Under the pieces are notes generated by a model. It was not told the DNA's origin. It worked only from the letters and a program-made list of their open reading frames with translations, and ran no database searches. A program made the translations under genes and the position numbers. A DNA stretch of 64,000 nucleotides from Sporosarcina koreensis (GTDB lineage: Bacteria; Bacillota; Bacilli; Bacillales_A; Planococcaceae), in assembly GCF_001531445.1 (NCBI RefSeq), contig NZ_LQYA01000006.1:1-64000 (forward strand), written 5' to 3'. Shown one piece after another: positions 35,745 through 45,064 of this stretch. The first letter of the stretch is position 1. Each line of letters opens with the position of its first letter.

Positions 35745-37568
35745 TCAATCAATAAAAAGTAAATATTCTGAAGGTTGCTGCCTTTTCACATCTCCCCATG
35801 GCATCACTTTTATTAAAGGGTATGTCAAATAACACTCTCTTTTAGCACGCGTTATAGCAACAAACATATTATTTTTTTCTTCTATTTTTTGCGAATGCGT
35901 TTTAGCACGATAGTCAGGAAATGTTCCTTGTGTCAACCCGAGAACAAAGACGATTTCGTATTCTAACCCCTTAGACGTATGAACAGTTAATAACGAGACA
36001 CCCTCATTATTATCTTCTCTAAACTTCCCAAGTGATACTTGATTTCTAAAATAAGGTAAACTTCTACCTCCAGGTACTGACTGTTTACAATATTTACTCC
36101 ATCTTTCCTTCCAAAGCTCAAGATCATTTTGAATAAGAAATTGAAAGTTTTCCTCTAACTGACATAAAGATAGATAAGTCTTTTCAATTTCATTTAATGC
36201 CACCATGAAATCACTTCCATCTTTATCCAGAATATTCCAAGCGTTAATTATTGCATTCACAATTTCGTCATTCAATTCAAGGTTATTGATTTCCCTGTTA
36301 CTTAATAAGTCTTGTAAGAAATTCTCTGTTTGATTCTCTCTAGATAGATAAGAATTAACTTTACTATAGTTTAAATCGTCATGAGGATTTACCAAGACAC
36401 GCAAACCTGTTTCGAATATTTTCATCTCGATTGTTTCACACTCTAAATGAACATTAGAACCACCAAATGAATAGGAAAGCTTCTTTTTTTGAAGGCACTT
36501 TTCTAAACTATCAAAGAGGTATCTGTTTCTTCCGATGATTGCTATATCTTCAAGTTCAATTTCATTTTCAACCCAAGGACTTCCATTTTCAATTAAATAC
36601 TCAATTTGACTCGTAATCCAATTAGCTTCTTCTTCCTCGTCTGCAAATGAATGTACTTCCAATACACCTTCTAATGGATATACAGACTGAGACTTAGAAT
36701 GTGGCTGAATACGATTGGCTGCATCAATTATTTTATATGTTGATCGGAAATTTTCTTTTAGTATGAACTCTTTCGGTTCAAAATCTTTAACAAACTTCTT
36801 TGTCATAATATCACTATCTGATCCATTAAAACCATATATTGATTGGGCTGAATCACCAACCATCATAAGATTGTAAAAGTCTCTAGTTAAGGCTTGAATT
36901 ATTTTGTACTGCGTTTCATTTAAATCTTGTGCTTCGTCTATTAGAATATACCTATATAATCTGGTATAGTTCTTAGCGACTCTTGGTCGATCAACAAAGA
37001 CTTTATAAGCGTAAAATAAAATATCATCAAAGTCTATAACCCTGTTGGATATTAAAAGATTGTTGTAGCTTTCATATAGATTTATAACATCTATGTTATG
37101 CTGCTCTTTTCTTGCCAAGTCGGGTGTAATAAAATTCTGTTTGAAATTTTGTATTTGTAAATAATACTCTCTCAGTTCCCTTTCTTTAAGAGAAAGATTT
37201 AAACTATCACACGATCTTTTAAGTAATTCTAATTTGTCTTTTTCATTCTCAATTAATGCTAATCCACTAGGCAGGCCTATTTGATTCCCTTTATTTGTGA
37301 CAACATCTAAGCAAAAGCTGTGTATTGTACCGACTTCTACTCGCTCAAAATCCTCTTCCGCTATTTGTTCTTTGACTCTCTCTGATATTTCTTCTGCTGC
37401 TTTATTGCTAAACGTCAAAGCTAATACTTTTCCTTTTCGTTTCTCTATAATATTAGCTATACGTTGAGTAAGAACACGAGTCTTTCCGCTTCCTGGGCCT
37501 GCAGTAACAAGTAACGATCCATCTAAATACTCAACTATCTCTTGTTGTTTCGGTGTCAAATTCAACAT
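35745..37568 (-). CDS. gajB: GajB, UvrD-like helicase of a Gabija defence system
   Basis: A 607-residue superfamily 1 helicase: Q motif LNLTPKQQEIVEYLDG, Walker A TAGPGSGKTRVL (about 23-34), LIDEAQDLNETQYKII as Walker B, FRSTYKIIDAANRIQ, VSLLTVHTSKGLEYEIVFVL and the last motif FVAITRAKRECYLTYP. In Gabija, GajB joins the nuclease GajA and is thought to respond to nucleotide loss and processed DNA during phage attack. The ATG at 37568 has GGAGGGATTT before it and is preferred to 37580. It overlaps the end of gajA by 38 bases, so the two are translated together. It is longer than the B. cereus GajB I recall, but the pairing is diagnostic. Confidence 0.85.
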   Translation of the reverse strand: MLNLTPKQQEIVEYLDGSLLVTAGPGSGKTRVLTQRIANIIEKRKGKVLALTFSNKAAEEISERVKEQIAEEDFERVEVGTIHSFCLDVVTNKGNQIGLPSGLALIENEKDKLELLKRSCDSLNLSLKERELREYYLQIQNFKQNFITPDLARKEQHNIDVINLYESYNNLLISNRVIDFDDILFYAYKVFVDRPRVAKNYTRLYRYILIDEAQDLNETQYKIIQALTRDFYNLMMVGDSAQSIYGFNGSDSDIMTKKFVKDFEPKEFILKENFRSTYKIIDAANRIQPHSKSQSVYPLEGVLEVHSFADEEEEANWITSQIEYLIENGSPWVENEIELEDIAIIGRNRYLFDSLEKCLQKKKLSYSFGGSNVHLECETIEMKIFETGLRVLVNPHDDLNYSKVNSYLSRENQTENFLQDLLSNREINNLELNDEIVNAIINAWNILDKDGSDFMVALNEIEKTYLSLCQLEENFQFLIQNDLELWKERWSKYCKQSVPGGRSLPYFRNQVSLGKFREDNNEGVSLLTVHTSKGLEYEIVFVLGLTQGTFPDYRAKTHSQKIEEKNNMFVAITRAKRECYLTYPLIKVMPWGDVKRQQPSEYLLFID

Positions 37569-39438
37569 AAATCCCTCCATCTTTTATTTCCCCGAAGGCT
37601 GCATTTATGGGATATTTCTTTATTTTTGCTATTTTAAAGAAAAAGTTCCTAATTACTTGAGGTATCTTATCTATGTTGTCCCTTTGCAAAATTAGTTGCC
37701 CTATCTGAGAAGAATACTCCGTCTTAATACTACCAAGACATTCTATCAATGCTGTATTGAAGCCTTCCTCTCCTTCGTAATCTTTGATTTCACTTTTGAA
37801 AATATTTTGAGTACACCTAGGACATACTTCTTCTGTACGTTGGGGTTTTCCAGATTGACCATTATTTCTTTCTATGTAATCCTCAATAAAAGATTCTTTT
37901 CCTTTAACTTCATCTATTACCTTTAATAATTCATTCTTATACCCAGACTGCACTAAATACTTTTCAAAATCACCGTGATCTGGCAAGAAAGTAATATAAT
38001 CAGCTATCTTTGCATCGCTTACATCACCATACACTTGCTTATAATGTTTTTTTACATCACTTACTATCCTACTCTCTCCATCGCTAAATATAAATAATTC
38101 AATATCTAAGGCTTTGGCCACCCTCATAAATGGCTTATACTTTCCAGCTCCACCAACACCTAAAATATTTGTTCCAAGCTCAAAAGGTTCTAGTCCGTAA
38201 TATTCTTTAAAAAACTCTGGTAAAACTTGATCTTCTGTTTCTCCTTCGCAAAGAATAAGTGTATCTGCAAACAAAATATCTCCTCTTGTCTTTATAACCT
38301 CCTCCTTTATTTTTCTGACGTCAGTATCACCTAAACCTTCTAAATTAATGTAGTTTATACTTGAAGATTCTCCTTTTTTATAAATATGAACAATTTCATC
38401 TAAATTTACTTGCGCCGCAATAATAGGGGAGTGTGTGCTAATAACTTTTTGACCTGTCAGTTCTTGCATTTGTCTATAGATTTTTCTTTGGGCCTGGGGA
38501 TGAAGATGTGCCTCAGGCTCTTCAAGCAATAATAGAGGATGATAGGGTCTTCCTTCTCGCTCCATATCTATTATTTTCCATTCTATATAAGCTGAAAGTG
38601 TTAAAAATGCAGTCCAACTTCTCGTACCCATTCCCTGATTAGATATAGCAAACGATTCTGAATGACTATCACTAAATCTTACTTCCATTCCTTTATCTAA
38701 ATCTTTTATTTTTCTAGAAACCGGATTTATTTCAACCCGATTATTACTAGAGTTTACTACTTTACTAATATCGTTCAATTTATCACGTAAATGCTTTAAA
38801 ACGTCACTATTGCCTATTATCTGGTCATTTATATCATTTAGAAGTATTTCCATGTCTTTCAAATCGTCATCTGACAACTTTATATCTTTGACCAACTTTC
38901 CCCAATATGAAAAACGATCATTCATTTCAGATACAATATCCCTCTTTGCATCCAAATAAAAAACCGGAATTGCCTCTATAACTTCCCTTTTTACGGAGTG
39001 ACTATTGAAATCAGTAAAGGAAACAACATCATCAGATTCTGGCCAAGCGTTTAATGCCTTTCTATCTAATTCATATTCTCCTTTAGCTGCACTATATTTA
39101 ATTATAGTTCTCAAGGCCACAAAGTCTTTGCTTTCACCCTCCACGACAAAATCACCGAAAAATTCGTGCCAAGTATCATCGAAACTATCTCCGATTGGAG
39201 ATATCAAGACATCTAATAATATACTTTTTTCTCTACTTAAGACCTCATCTTTTTTTAAAAAGATTAATTCCTCACTAATCTTTTTATATGGTGTAAAACA
39301 TAGTTCCAGCGCCTCTAATAATGATGTTTTCCCAACATTATTTGCTCCTAGAAGTAAGGTTGAATTTTGTAATTTAACATCAGCACTTTCATAACATTTG
39401 TAATTTCTAATCCTCAATTCTTCAATAAAAACACCCAT
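37531..39438 (-). CDS. gajA: GajA, OLD-family ATPase-nuclease of Gabija
   Basis: A 635-residue OLD-family protein. Residues 1-380 form an ABC-type ATPase: LLLGANNVGKTSLLEALELC (about 28-47), NQGMGTRSWTAFLTLSAYIE as signature region, and LLLLEEPEAHLHPQAQRKIY as Walker B. A TOPRIM nuclease follows, with DTLILCEGETEDQVLPEFF (about 393), NILGVGGAGKYKPFMRVAKA and LFIFSDGE. A C-terminal stretch has a CPRC pair. GajA cuts DNA when nucleotide levels fall during infection, and works with GajB. It is encoded first, with gajB overlapping its 3' end. It reads towards the left border of the element. Confidence 0.86.
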   Translation of the reverse strand: MGVFIEELRIRNYKCYESADVKLQNSTLLLGANNVGKTSLLEALELCFTPYKKISEELIFLKKDEVLSREKSILLDVLISPIGDSFDDTWHEFFGDFVVEGESKDFVALRTIIKYSAAKGEYELDRKALNAWPESDDVVSFTDFNSHSVKREVIEAIPVFYLDAKRDIVSEMNDRFSYWGKLVKDIKLSDDDLKDMEILLNDINDQIIGNSDVLKHLRDKLNDISKVVNSSNNRVEINPVSRKIKDLDKGMEVRFSDSHSESFAISNQGMGTRSWTAFLTLSAYIEWKIIDMEREGRPYHPLLLLEEPEAHLHPQAQRKIYRQMQELTGQKVISTHSPIIAAQVNLDEIVHIYKKGESSSINYINLEGLGDTDVRKIKEEVIKTRGDILFADTLILCEGETEDQVLPEFFKEYYGLEPFELGTNILGVGGAGKYKPFMRVAKALDIELFIFSDGESRIVSDVKKHYKQVYGDVSDAKIADYITFLPDHGDFEKYLVQSGYKNELLKVIDEVKGKESFIEDYIERNNGQSGKPQRTEEVCPRCTQNIFKSEIKDYEGEEGFNTALIECLGSIKTEYSSQIGQLILQRDNIDKIPQVIRNFFFKIAKIKKYPINAAFGEIKDGGIYVEFDTETTRDS

Positions 39439-39659
39439 ATTTCTCTCTCCCTTAAATAGTAACTTGGATTAGTGCAGACATGTATAGAACCTTTTCTATA
39501 TTTTAACATAGTTCTGAAATATTTTTATTGAAGCTTCTTTAAACGTTAAATCATAGCACCTATTTAAATTTCAAGTTATGAATACTGATAACAAAAATGC
39601 TATCATAAGAACAAACACTCCTAGTTATCGAGGAAAGTCAAAAAAAAATTTATAAAGAA

Positions 39660-41822
39660 GTGAGTACAATAAGCAAAATAGCCATCCTAGCCGAAAAACC
39701 ATCCCAAGCGAAAGCCTATGCAGATGCTTTCTTAGTAAAAGCTCGTCACAAAACGCATATTGAATTAAATCCATGCAGCACGTTTCCTAATGGCGCGATC
39801 ATTACATGGGGAATTGGACATTTGGTAGAGTTAAAAGAGCCTAAAGAATACCGAAAAGAGTGGTCGTCTTGGAGTCTTTCGTCTTTACCCATCCTTCCAA
39901 ATAGGTACGAGTATAAGGTTTCCTACGGAAAGAGGGTTCAGTTCAACTTCATAAAGGATTTATTCAATGATCCTGCCGTTTCAACGATTTTGAACTGCTG
40001 CGATTGCGATCGTGAAGGATCTAATATTTTCTATTCCATCTACTACATGACAGGTGCGAGGAATAAGACAATTAAGCGCCTATGGATAAATTCATTGGAA
40101 GTTGATGAAGTCCGAAAAGGATTTAATAACCTCCAAGATAATAAAAAAGACTTATTGCTTTATTATGAAGCTAAAACACGACAAGTTAGCGACTGGCTTG
40201 TTGGAATGAACGGAAGTCGACTATACACCCTTCTGTTACAGCAAAAAGGATTCAATGAAAGTCTTTCGATTGGACGAGTACAATCTCCAACGGTATATCT
40301 CATTTACCAACGGCAAAAAGAAATAGAAAGCTTTGTTTCTACGCCATTCTATGAAATCGAGGGAAATTTCACTGCTGAAAATGGAACATATAAAGGAAAG
40401 GCCAAGATTAAGAGCGATAAAAAAGAAGAAGGCCTACAAATTTTGCAACAGCATAACATCTTGGAGCAAAATGAGGGATTTGTAAAATTCGCAACAAAGA
40501 AAGAGAAGCGTGCCAAATCTCCAAAATTACATGCCCTATCAACGCTACAAGCTGCCGCAAATAAGAAATGGAGATATAGCCCTGCAAATGTACTAAAGCT
40601 TGTACAGGGGCTCTACGAGAAGAAACTTGTCACCTATCCACGAACTGATACACAATTCATTACCGACAATGAGTTTGCTTATCTCGTAGATAACGTGGAA
40701 CGCTATCAACAAATTGCGGGTATCTCGTTCCCAATCGCTTCAAAACGACCAAACAAACGGTATGTAGACAGTTCCAAGGTCCAAGAGCACTACGCAATCG
40801 TTCCGACAAAAAGCATACCAACCGAAAGGAAGCTACAAGGATTATCCATTGAAGAACGTAACCTATATTTTGAAATTCTAAAAACAACATTGGCCATGTT
40901 TCATTCAGATTATATCTATGAAGAAACAAAAGTCATCACCGATGTGAATAGACTAGAATTTGAAACTACTGGGAATACGGAGATAAGCAAGGGATGGAAA
41001 GAACTCTTCACAGACATAAAACAGGAAACTGTTGATAGAAAAAAAGAGGCTATGCAAGCAATCCCATTGCTTTCAAAGGGTGAAAAGGTATTAGGTGTCG
41101 TAAAAATGACTGAAGGTATGACAACGCCTCCTAAACCATACACGGAAGGTCAATTAATCGGGATGATGAAGACTTGTGGTAAAACTGTTGAAAATGAAGA
41201 GGAAATGGAGATTTTAAAAGAAGTTGAGGGTCTTGGTACTGAAGCAACCCGGAGTGGAATTATCGAAACGATTAAAAGACATGGATATATCACAGTGAAT
41301 AAGAATATTGTTAGTGTCACTCCTAAAGGTGTGATTCTTTGTCAATCCATAGAAGGTAATCTTCTTTCTAGTCCATCCATGACGGCAAAATGGGAAGCAT
41401 ACTTAAAGAAAATCGGTAATGGGGAAGGTTCACCAGAACATTTTATAGCTACGGTTACAAGATTCATCAACAAATTAATTCAAGAAGTCCCTCTTCAATT
41501 ACAAGTCCAAGCTTTAGAACAAAATATCACAGCTATCCAGAAAGTCAGCGTCATTGCACCTTGCCCCACTTGTAAGAAAGGTAATATTGTTCAAAGAAAA
41601 ACGTACTACAGATGCTCCGAACATGAAAACGGCTGCAAACAAACCTTTCCAGGGCAAATGTTAGGAAAGAAACTCTCAGAAAAGGATATCAAGGATTTAT
41701 GTACTAAAGGACGAACGCGTGTGATTAAAGGTATGAAATCAAAAGCAGGGAAGAAGTTTAGTGCAGCATTAAAGTTCGAAAATCAAAACATCACATTCGA
41801 ATTTGCGAGCAATAAAAAATAA
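39660..41822 (+). CDS. topB: Complete DNA topoisomerase III carried by the element
   Basis: A 720-residue type IA topoisomerase that relaxes or decatenates DNA through a 5' phosphotyrosine. TOPRIM spans residues 5-140, with the intact acidic motif CCDCDREGSNIFYS. The catalytic tyrosine lies in KLVTYPRTDTQF (about 330). A C-terminal zinc-finger-like part has CPTCKKGNIVQRKTYYRCSE and GCKQTFPGQM. It is about 65-70 percent like the host pieces by eye and AT-richer. Where the host gene reads GACGTGGATCG, this copy reads GATTGCGATCG, so the element's target core is absent. Start is GTG at 39660 with only a weak ribosome site. It probably supplies the activity lost by the insertion. Confidence 0.92.
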   Translation: MSTISKIAILAEKPSQAKAYADAFLVKARHKTHIELNPCSTFPNGAIITWGIGHLVELKEPKEYRKEWSSWSLSSLPILPNRYEYKVSYGKRVQFNFIKDLFNDPAVSTILNCCDCDREGSNIFYSIYYMTGARNKTIKRLWINSLEVDEVRKGFNNLQDNKKDLLLYYEAKTRQVSDWLVGMNGSRLYTLLLQQKGFNESLSIGRVQSPTVYLIYQRQKEIESFVSTPFYEIEGNFTAENGTYKGKAKIKSDKKEEGLQILQQHNILEQNEGFVKFATKKEKRAKSPKLHALSTLQAAANKKWRYSPANVLKLVQGLYEKKLVTYPRTDTQFITDNEFAYLVDNVERYQQIAGISFPIASKRPNKRYVDSSKVQEHYAIVPTKSIPTERKLQGLSIEERNLYFEILKTTLAMFHSDYIYEETKVITDVNRLEFETTGNTEISKGWKELFTDIKQETVDRKKEAMQAIPLLSKGEKVLGVVKMTEGMTTPPKPYTEGQLIGMMKTCGKTVENEEEMEILKEVEGLGTEATRSGIIETIKRHGYITVNKNIVSVTPKGVILCQSIEGNLLSSPSMTAKWEAYLKKIGNGEGSPEHFIATVTRFINKLIQEVPLQLQVQALEQNITAIQKVSVIAPCPTCKKGNIVQRKTYYRCSEHENGCKQTFPGQMLGKKLSEKDIKDLCTKGRTRVIKGMKSKAGKKFSAALKFENQNITFEFASNKK

Positions 41823-41909
41823 CAGTGGGATAAAACTATTGTAATAAGTTTTATTCTAGGTCGCAACAAAATATTACAGACGAAGCACCTATCCTCGTTC
41901 GTTGACTGT

Positions 41910-41957
41910 AAAAGGACTACTCCGTGAATTAAAATGATTCATGGAGTAGTCCTTTTT
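41910..41957 (+). terminator. Terminator after element topB
   Basis: AAAAGGACTACTCC pairs with GGAGTAGTCCTTTTT, inner part TGAAT/ATTCA, strong stem with T run. It also works for the gene reading from the right. Confidence 0.85.
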
Positions 41958-41998
41958 GATCACCAAACTGATAGTAGGGGCAACGCCCCTACTGCTTT

Positions 41999-42460
41999 TT
42001 ATTGTTCATCGAAGGCGTAACCGACACCGCCCAATCTGTCCTGAAGCTCACCTTCATCAGAAGCCATAATTCCTGCGATTAACTCGTCATGTTCTTCTTC
42101 TGTTATATTTTCGTCCGAATTATCATGCCAAAATCCGGCAAGCCATTCTTTCATTTCATTGATTGTTTCAAATGAGAAATCTGTTTCATCCAGTGTGTCG
42201 TAGCGTTTGTAAAGTTTTTCTCCGGTTGCTGTGGTCATCTGAAGTCCCCCATTCAAATTGATTGCATATGAATTTATATTGTTTTTTGCTGCAAGTGCTT
42301 TTACTTCATTCATTAATTCTTCATGAGTGATTGAAAGGAATTCGATTTGGTTAATGAAGGTGGTATCAACTAATTCATTTCCGTTTTTCAGCATTAAGCA
42401 GGCTGTTTCTTTTACAAGTGTAATTTCATGAAAATCGGTAGTTGTTTGGGTTGTAGTCAA
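41999..42460 (-). CDS. Uncharacterised acidic protein
   Basis: A 153-residue protein with a TTG start at 42460 preceded by AAAGGAGGAG, which is why the longer frame from 42562 is rejected. It starts MTTTQTTTDFHEITLVKETA and ends GGVGYAFDEQ. The last 60 residues are acidic (TDFSFETINEMKEWLAGFWH, DSDENITEEEHDE-like). No signal, membrane segment or known motif is seen. It reads out of the hairpin-rich region upstream, which could hold its promoter or leader. Confidence 0.6.
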   Translation of the reverse strand: MTTTQTTTDFHEITLVKETACLMLKNGNELVDTTFINQIEFLSITHEELMNEVKALAAKNNINSYAINLNGGLQMTTATGEKLYKRYDTLDETDFSFETINEMKEWLAGFWHDNSDENITEEEHDELIAGIMASDEGELQDRLGGVGYAFDEQ

Positions 42461-42550
42461 TTGAATCTCCTCCTTTTGGTTTCGAGCGAAACGAATCTGT
42501 CTCCGAAGGGGATGATTTTCTCCGTTTCTATGAGCAGTTCGAACAATATG

Positions 42551-42978
42551 AATTAGCAGCACGTCAAGGGTTTCAGCCGGAAAAGTTTTTCATTGAAGCG
42601 TTTTTTGCTGAAAGGTTTGAAAAAGTTTTTCGCCCCTTGACGTACTGCTCGTTGACTTTGCCCTAAACAGGAAAGGGTTCGGGTCCCTACATGTTTAGGG
42701 CTTAGTCAACTTATGAAAGATTGTACGATTCGCGAGAGAAAGGGGGAAAATCACTAAATAAAAAAACAGGCCGCATTTGGCCTGTTATCTTCTTTTCATT
42801 CTTTTGTGGTCTTCGTCTCGTGCAGTACGGCCCTTGGGCAAACGGATCAGGAACTTACGGGTGTAGGAGCTTGCTCCGTACAGTCCGTATGTTATCGAGC
42901 CGTTTAGTGCTGTCAGCGACACGTTACAGACCGTTAGAAGGCGTTCTGTGCCTTTTTACGGTCTGTCGTGCTGACGCC
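42551..42978. other. Array of long hairpins, non-coding
   Basis: Four large inverted repeats follow each other. (1) 42553-42650: GCAG.ACGTCAAGGG outer arms and TTTCAGC/GCTGAAA inner arms. (2) 42651-42710: GTTGACT..GCCCTAAACA with TGTTTAGGGC..AGTCAAC. (3) 42840-42905: AAACGG/CCGTTT, ACGG/CCGT and GGAGC/GCTCC nested. (4) 42912-42975: GTCAG, CACG and ACAGACCGT arms with ACGGTCTGT, CGTG and CTGAC. A small terminator-like stem (AACAGGCC/GGCCTGTT) lies at 42764-42786. The last two are GC-rich against an AT-rich surround. Possible roles are a replication or transfer origin, or a structured RNA; none is shown. Confidence 0.7.
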
Positions 42979-43065
42979 CGTAAAGCAATATTAGTTGTTC
43001 AATAAAAAAAGAAGCTCTTAAAAGAACTTCTCAATTGATCTTATATCGTTTAAATTTAAAAATTA

Positions 43066-43263
43066 CTATCGAAAATAATGAGCTAAAACAGGAAGCAATA
43101 ATATGATAAGAAGACTTTGGATAAAAGATAAAGTTATATCTTTCTTCCATGTGTTTCCTTCGAGTTTCGAATTGGCTATTCTTTGGAACGCAAGAAGAAT
43201 GATCCACCATATTAATAGAGAAAAAATAGCTGAACTAATACTACTATAATAGTCGTGATACAA
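43066..43263 (-). CDS. Small membrane protein
   Basis: A 65-residue protein with two hydrophobic helices (about 8-28 and 44-62) and a charged loop ANSKLEGNTWKKD. The start is TTG, preceded by GGAGGTG at nine bases. No family is recognised. It lies in the element between the hairpin array and the exported proteins. Confidence 0.55.
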   Translation of the reverse strand: MYHDYYSSISSAIFSLLIWWIILLAFQRIANSKLEGNTWKKDITLSFIQSLLIILLLPVLAHYFR

Positions 43264-43473
43264 GTTACTGCACCTCCATTTTTCGTTCTTTTAAAACATA
43301 CAAAAACATAGATGGTTAGAAAATTTGACAAACCCTATCTTTAATAAGGCTATATAAGCATACAAAATTTTTAAAAAATTAACAAGAAAAGTAGAGAAGG
43401 GAATTTTTAAAATTACTCCCCACTCTACCATTTGGATCTGTATAGCTTACATCATTGGGATTTGAAAATCATT

Positions 43474-44049
43474 TCACTTCATACTACTTGCAATTTTCAC
43501 CATTTCTTCAGCACCAAGGCTTTTATCGTCAGCGAGTGTATTAATTTTTTGATCTTTTGTATTATGAGTTGAAGATGTTAAGGAGTAAGATAGACCATCA
43601 TCTTTCCAAAATAAAATTTCAACAGCTCCATTTGTGTAATACTGTGCATCTTTACCATTCAATTTCACAGCTATTAATCCTTCTCCATTCGCCCCATCTC
43701 CCATAGGAACAATGTCGGCATCAGTAACTTGGAGTTCTAATAAGTTGCCTGATGATTTGTTCATATAAAACTTATGAAAAACTTGTTCATTTTTAACTAA
43801 ACTTGTAATTTGCTCACTTGTAATTTCATTTTTAAAGGGAAGTGAAGTTTTATCTATGTCTTTTATTTTATTTTTAAAATCAACTTTACTTAATGATTCA
43901 CCTTCTGCTGTAATTCCTTGGGAAATTACATTTAGACTTTGAGTTTCACTGGAAGCTTGTGCTTTATCGTTCATTACTAACGTAGCTACAAATCCGCTTA
44001 CTCCACCAAAAAATGCAGTTGCAAAACAAATTAATATTATTTTTCTCAT
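43474..44049 (-). CDS. Uncharacterised exported or membrane-anchored protein
   Basis: A 191-residue protein with an N-terminal hydrophobic segment (MRKIILICFATAFFGGVSGF, ending near residue 26) that is a signal peptide or anchor. The rest is soluble, with an acidic and polar pattern (VTDADIVPMGDGANGEGLIA, AQYYTNGAVEILFWKDDGLS). It has no cysteine after the signal. It lies 30 bases after the cysteine-containing secreted protein gene on the same strand, so the two may act together outside the cell. Its function is unknown. Confidence 0.6.
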   Translation of the reverse strand: MRKIILICFATAFFGGVSGFVATLVMNDKAQASSETQSLNVISQGITAEGESLSKVDFKNKIKDIDKTSLPFKNEITSEQITSLVKNEQVFHKFYMNKSSGNLLELQVTDADIVPMGDGANGEGLIAVKLNGKDAQYYTNGAVEILFWKDDGLSYSLTSSTHNTKDQKINTLADDKSLGAEEMVKIASSMK

Positions 44050-44079
44050 ATTATTTTTCCACTCCGTTTCACTCCATTT

Positions 44080-44598
44080 TTATTTAAGGTCATATTGAAT
44101 TCCAATTGTGTAATCTTGGCATAGAAACCCTGCAGAACTTGCACAATCTAATGCATTTCCACTTCGGAATTTTTGTAGTGTGACAGGTCTTTCATAACCA
44201 GAAGGATAATAACCTAATTGTCTTGCTACACTTATTGAATGCGGTGAGACGTCTTGTAAAATTTTACCATTACGAGCGGAATATGTGTAATATTTAGCGT
44301 TTTTATTGTCATAAACTATAAAGTCTTGAAGCATAGGTGCACCTTTTTTCATTGTGCCGGAAATAGTATTATATGAAAGATGTAAGTTATAAGGATCAAC
44401 TTTCCTTACTGAGTCTGAATGTGTAATATCAAAAGTTGTATAATGGTCACTTGCACTACCATTCGCATTGCAGAATGTCGCAAGGCTACTCGAAACATTA
44501 CAAAATCCATAAAAATTGTTTGCAAGAGCATGATTACTGATTAGTATAAACGAAACAATAAATGAACCAGTGAAAACCAATAACTTTAAGTATTTCAT
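44080..44598 (-). CDS. Uncharacterised secreted cysteine-containing protein
   Basis: A 172-residue protein with a signal peptide (MKYLKLLVFTGSFIVSFILI, cut near ALAN, about residue 26). The mature part has four cysteines: two near the start (FCNVSSSLATFCNAN) and two near the end (LDCASSAGFLCQDY), which could form disulfides. A polar middle reads YYTYSARNGKILQDVSPHSI. The start at 44598 follows GAGGGGATA and is preferred to 44628. It is the first gene of a pair with 43474-44049. No family is recognised; a small secreted effector or matrix protein is possible but not shown. Confidence 0.6.
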   Translation of the reverse strand: MKYLKLLVFTGSFIVSFILISNHALANNFYGFCNVSSSLATFCNANGSASDHYTTFDITHSDSVRKVDPYNLHLSYNTISGTMKKGAPMLQDFIVYDNKNAKYYTYSARNGKILQDVSPHSISVARQLGYYPSGYERPVTLQKFRSGNALDCASSAGFLCQDYTIGIQYDLK

Positions 44599-44628
44599 TT
44601 TTTTATCCCCTCTCCGATTTCTGTACAA

Positions 44629-45064
44629 TTTTGTTTACCGTTAAAACATTGCGGTTACCATTGCCCTCCTTCCTTTATCGTATTGAATATACGATACATT
44701 ACCATATCCGAATTGTAAATGAATTCCATGTACTTAGAACGAACAGAATTGTTGGGAAAATTTAACCAGAAACAAGCCTATTTTCACATGTTTTAAACAA
44801 TCCATGTCGTTAAAGTCTTGATATATCAACATTCTATGTTGGGAAAATTACTCGCAAAGTAATGAAATGTAGTTCCCTCTTGGTAAAAATGCGATGTTTG
44901 ACCATAAAAATAGAAGCCCAAAATTGAGCTTCAATTGATTACTTTATCACTGTGAATTTTGTTTACAGGCTCCGCAAAAATACTTTCTCTTACGTAATCT
45001 TTCACCGCTTATCAACCTCTGTAATTAGTATTTCCATAGCAAAAAGAAGAGTACAGGGCCCTGA
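44629..45064. other. Gene-free stretch with a small hairpin
   Basis: About 430 AT-rich bases with the promoter region of the secreted protein gene on the minus strand and a GAAGC/GCTTC hairpin at about 44910-44930 that could stop the gene from the right. No frame with a credible start is seen. Confidence 0.5.

Noticed and set aside
42461-42562. The first 34 codons of a longer reading of the acidic gene
   Set aside because: A strong AAAGGAGGAG site directly precedes the TTG at 42460, and the upstream residues come from the flank of a hairpin.
42551-42978. CRISPR array
   Set aside because: The repeats are inverted, of different sequence and size, and no regular direct repeat with spacers exists here or elsewhere in the window.
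42721-43005. A 94-codon plus-strand frame in the hairpin region
   Set aside because: It runs through two large inverted repeats and a terminator-like stem, and its composition looks like folded RNA or DNA, not protein.
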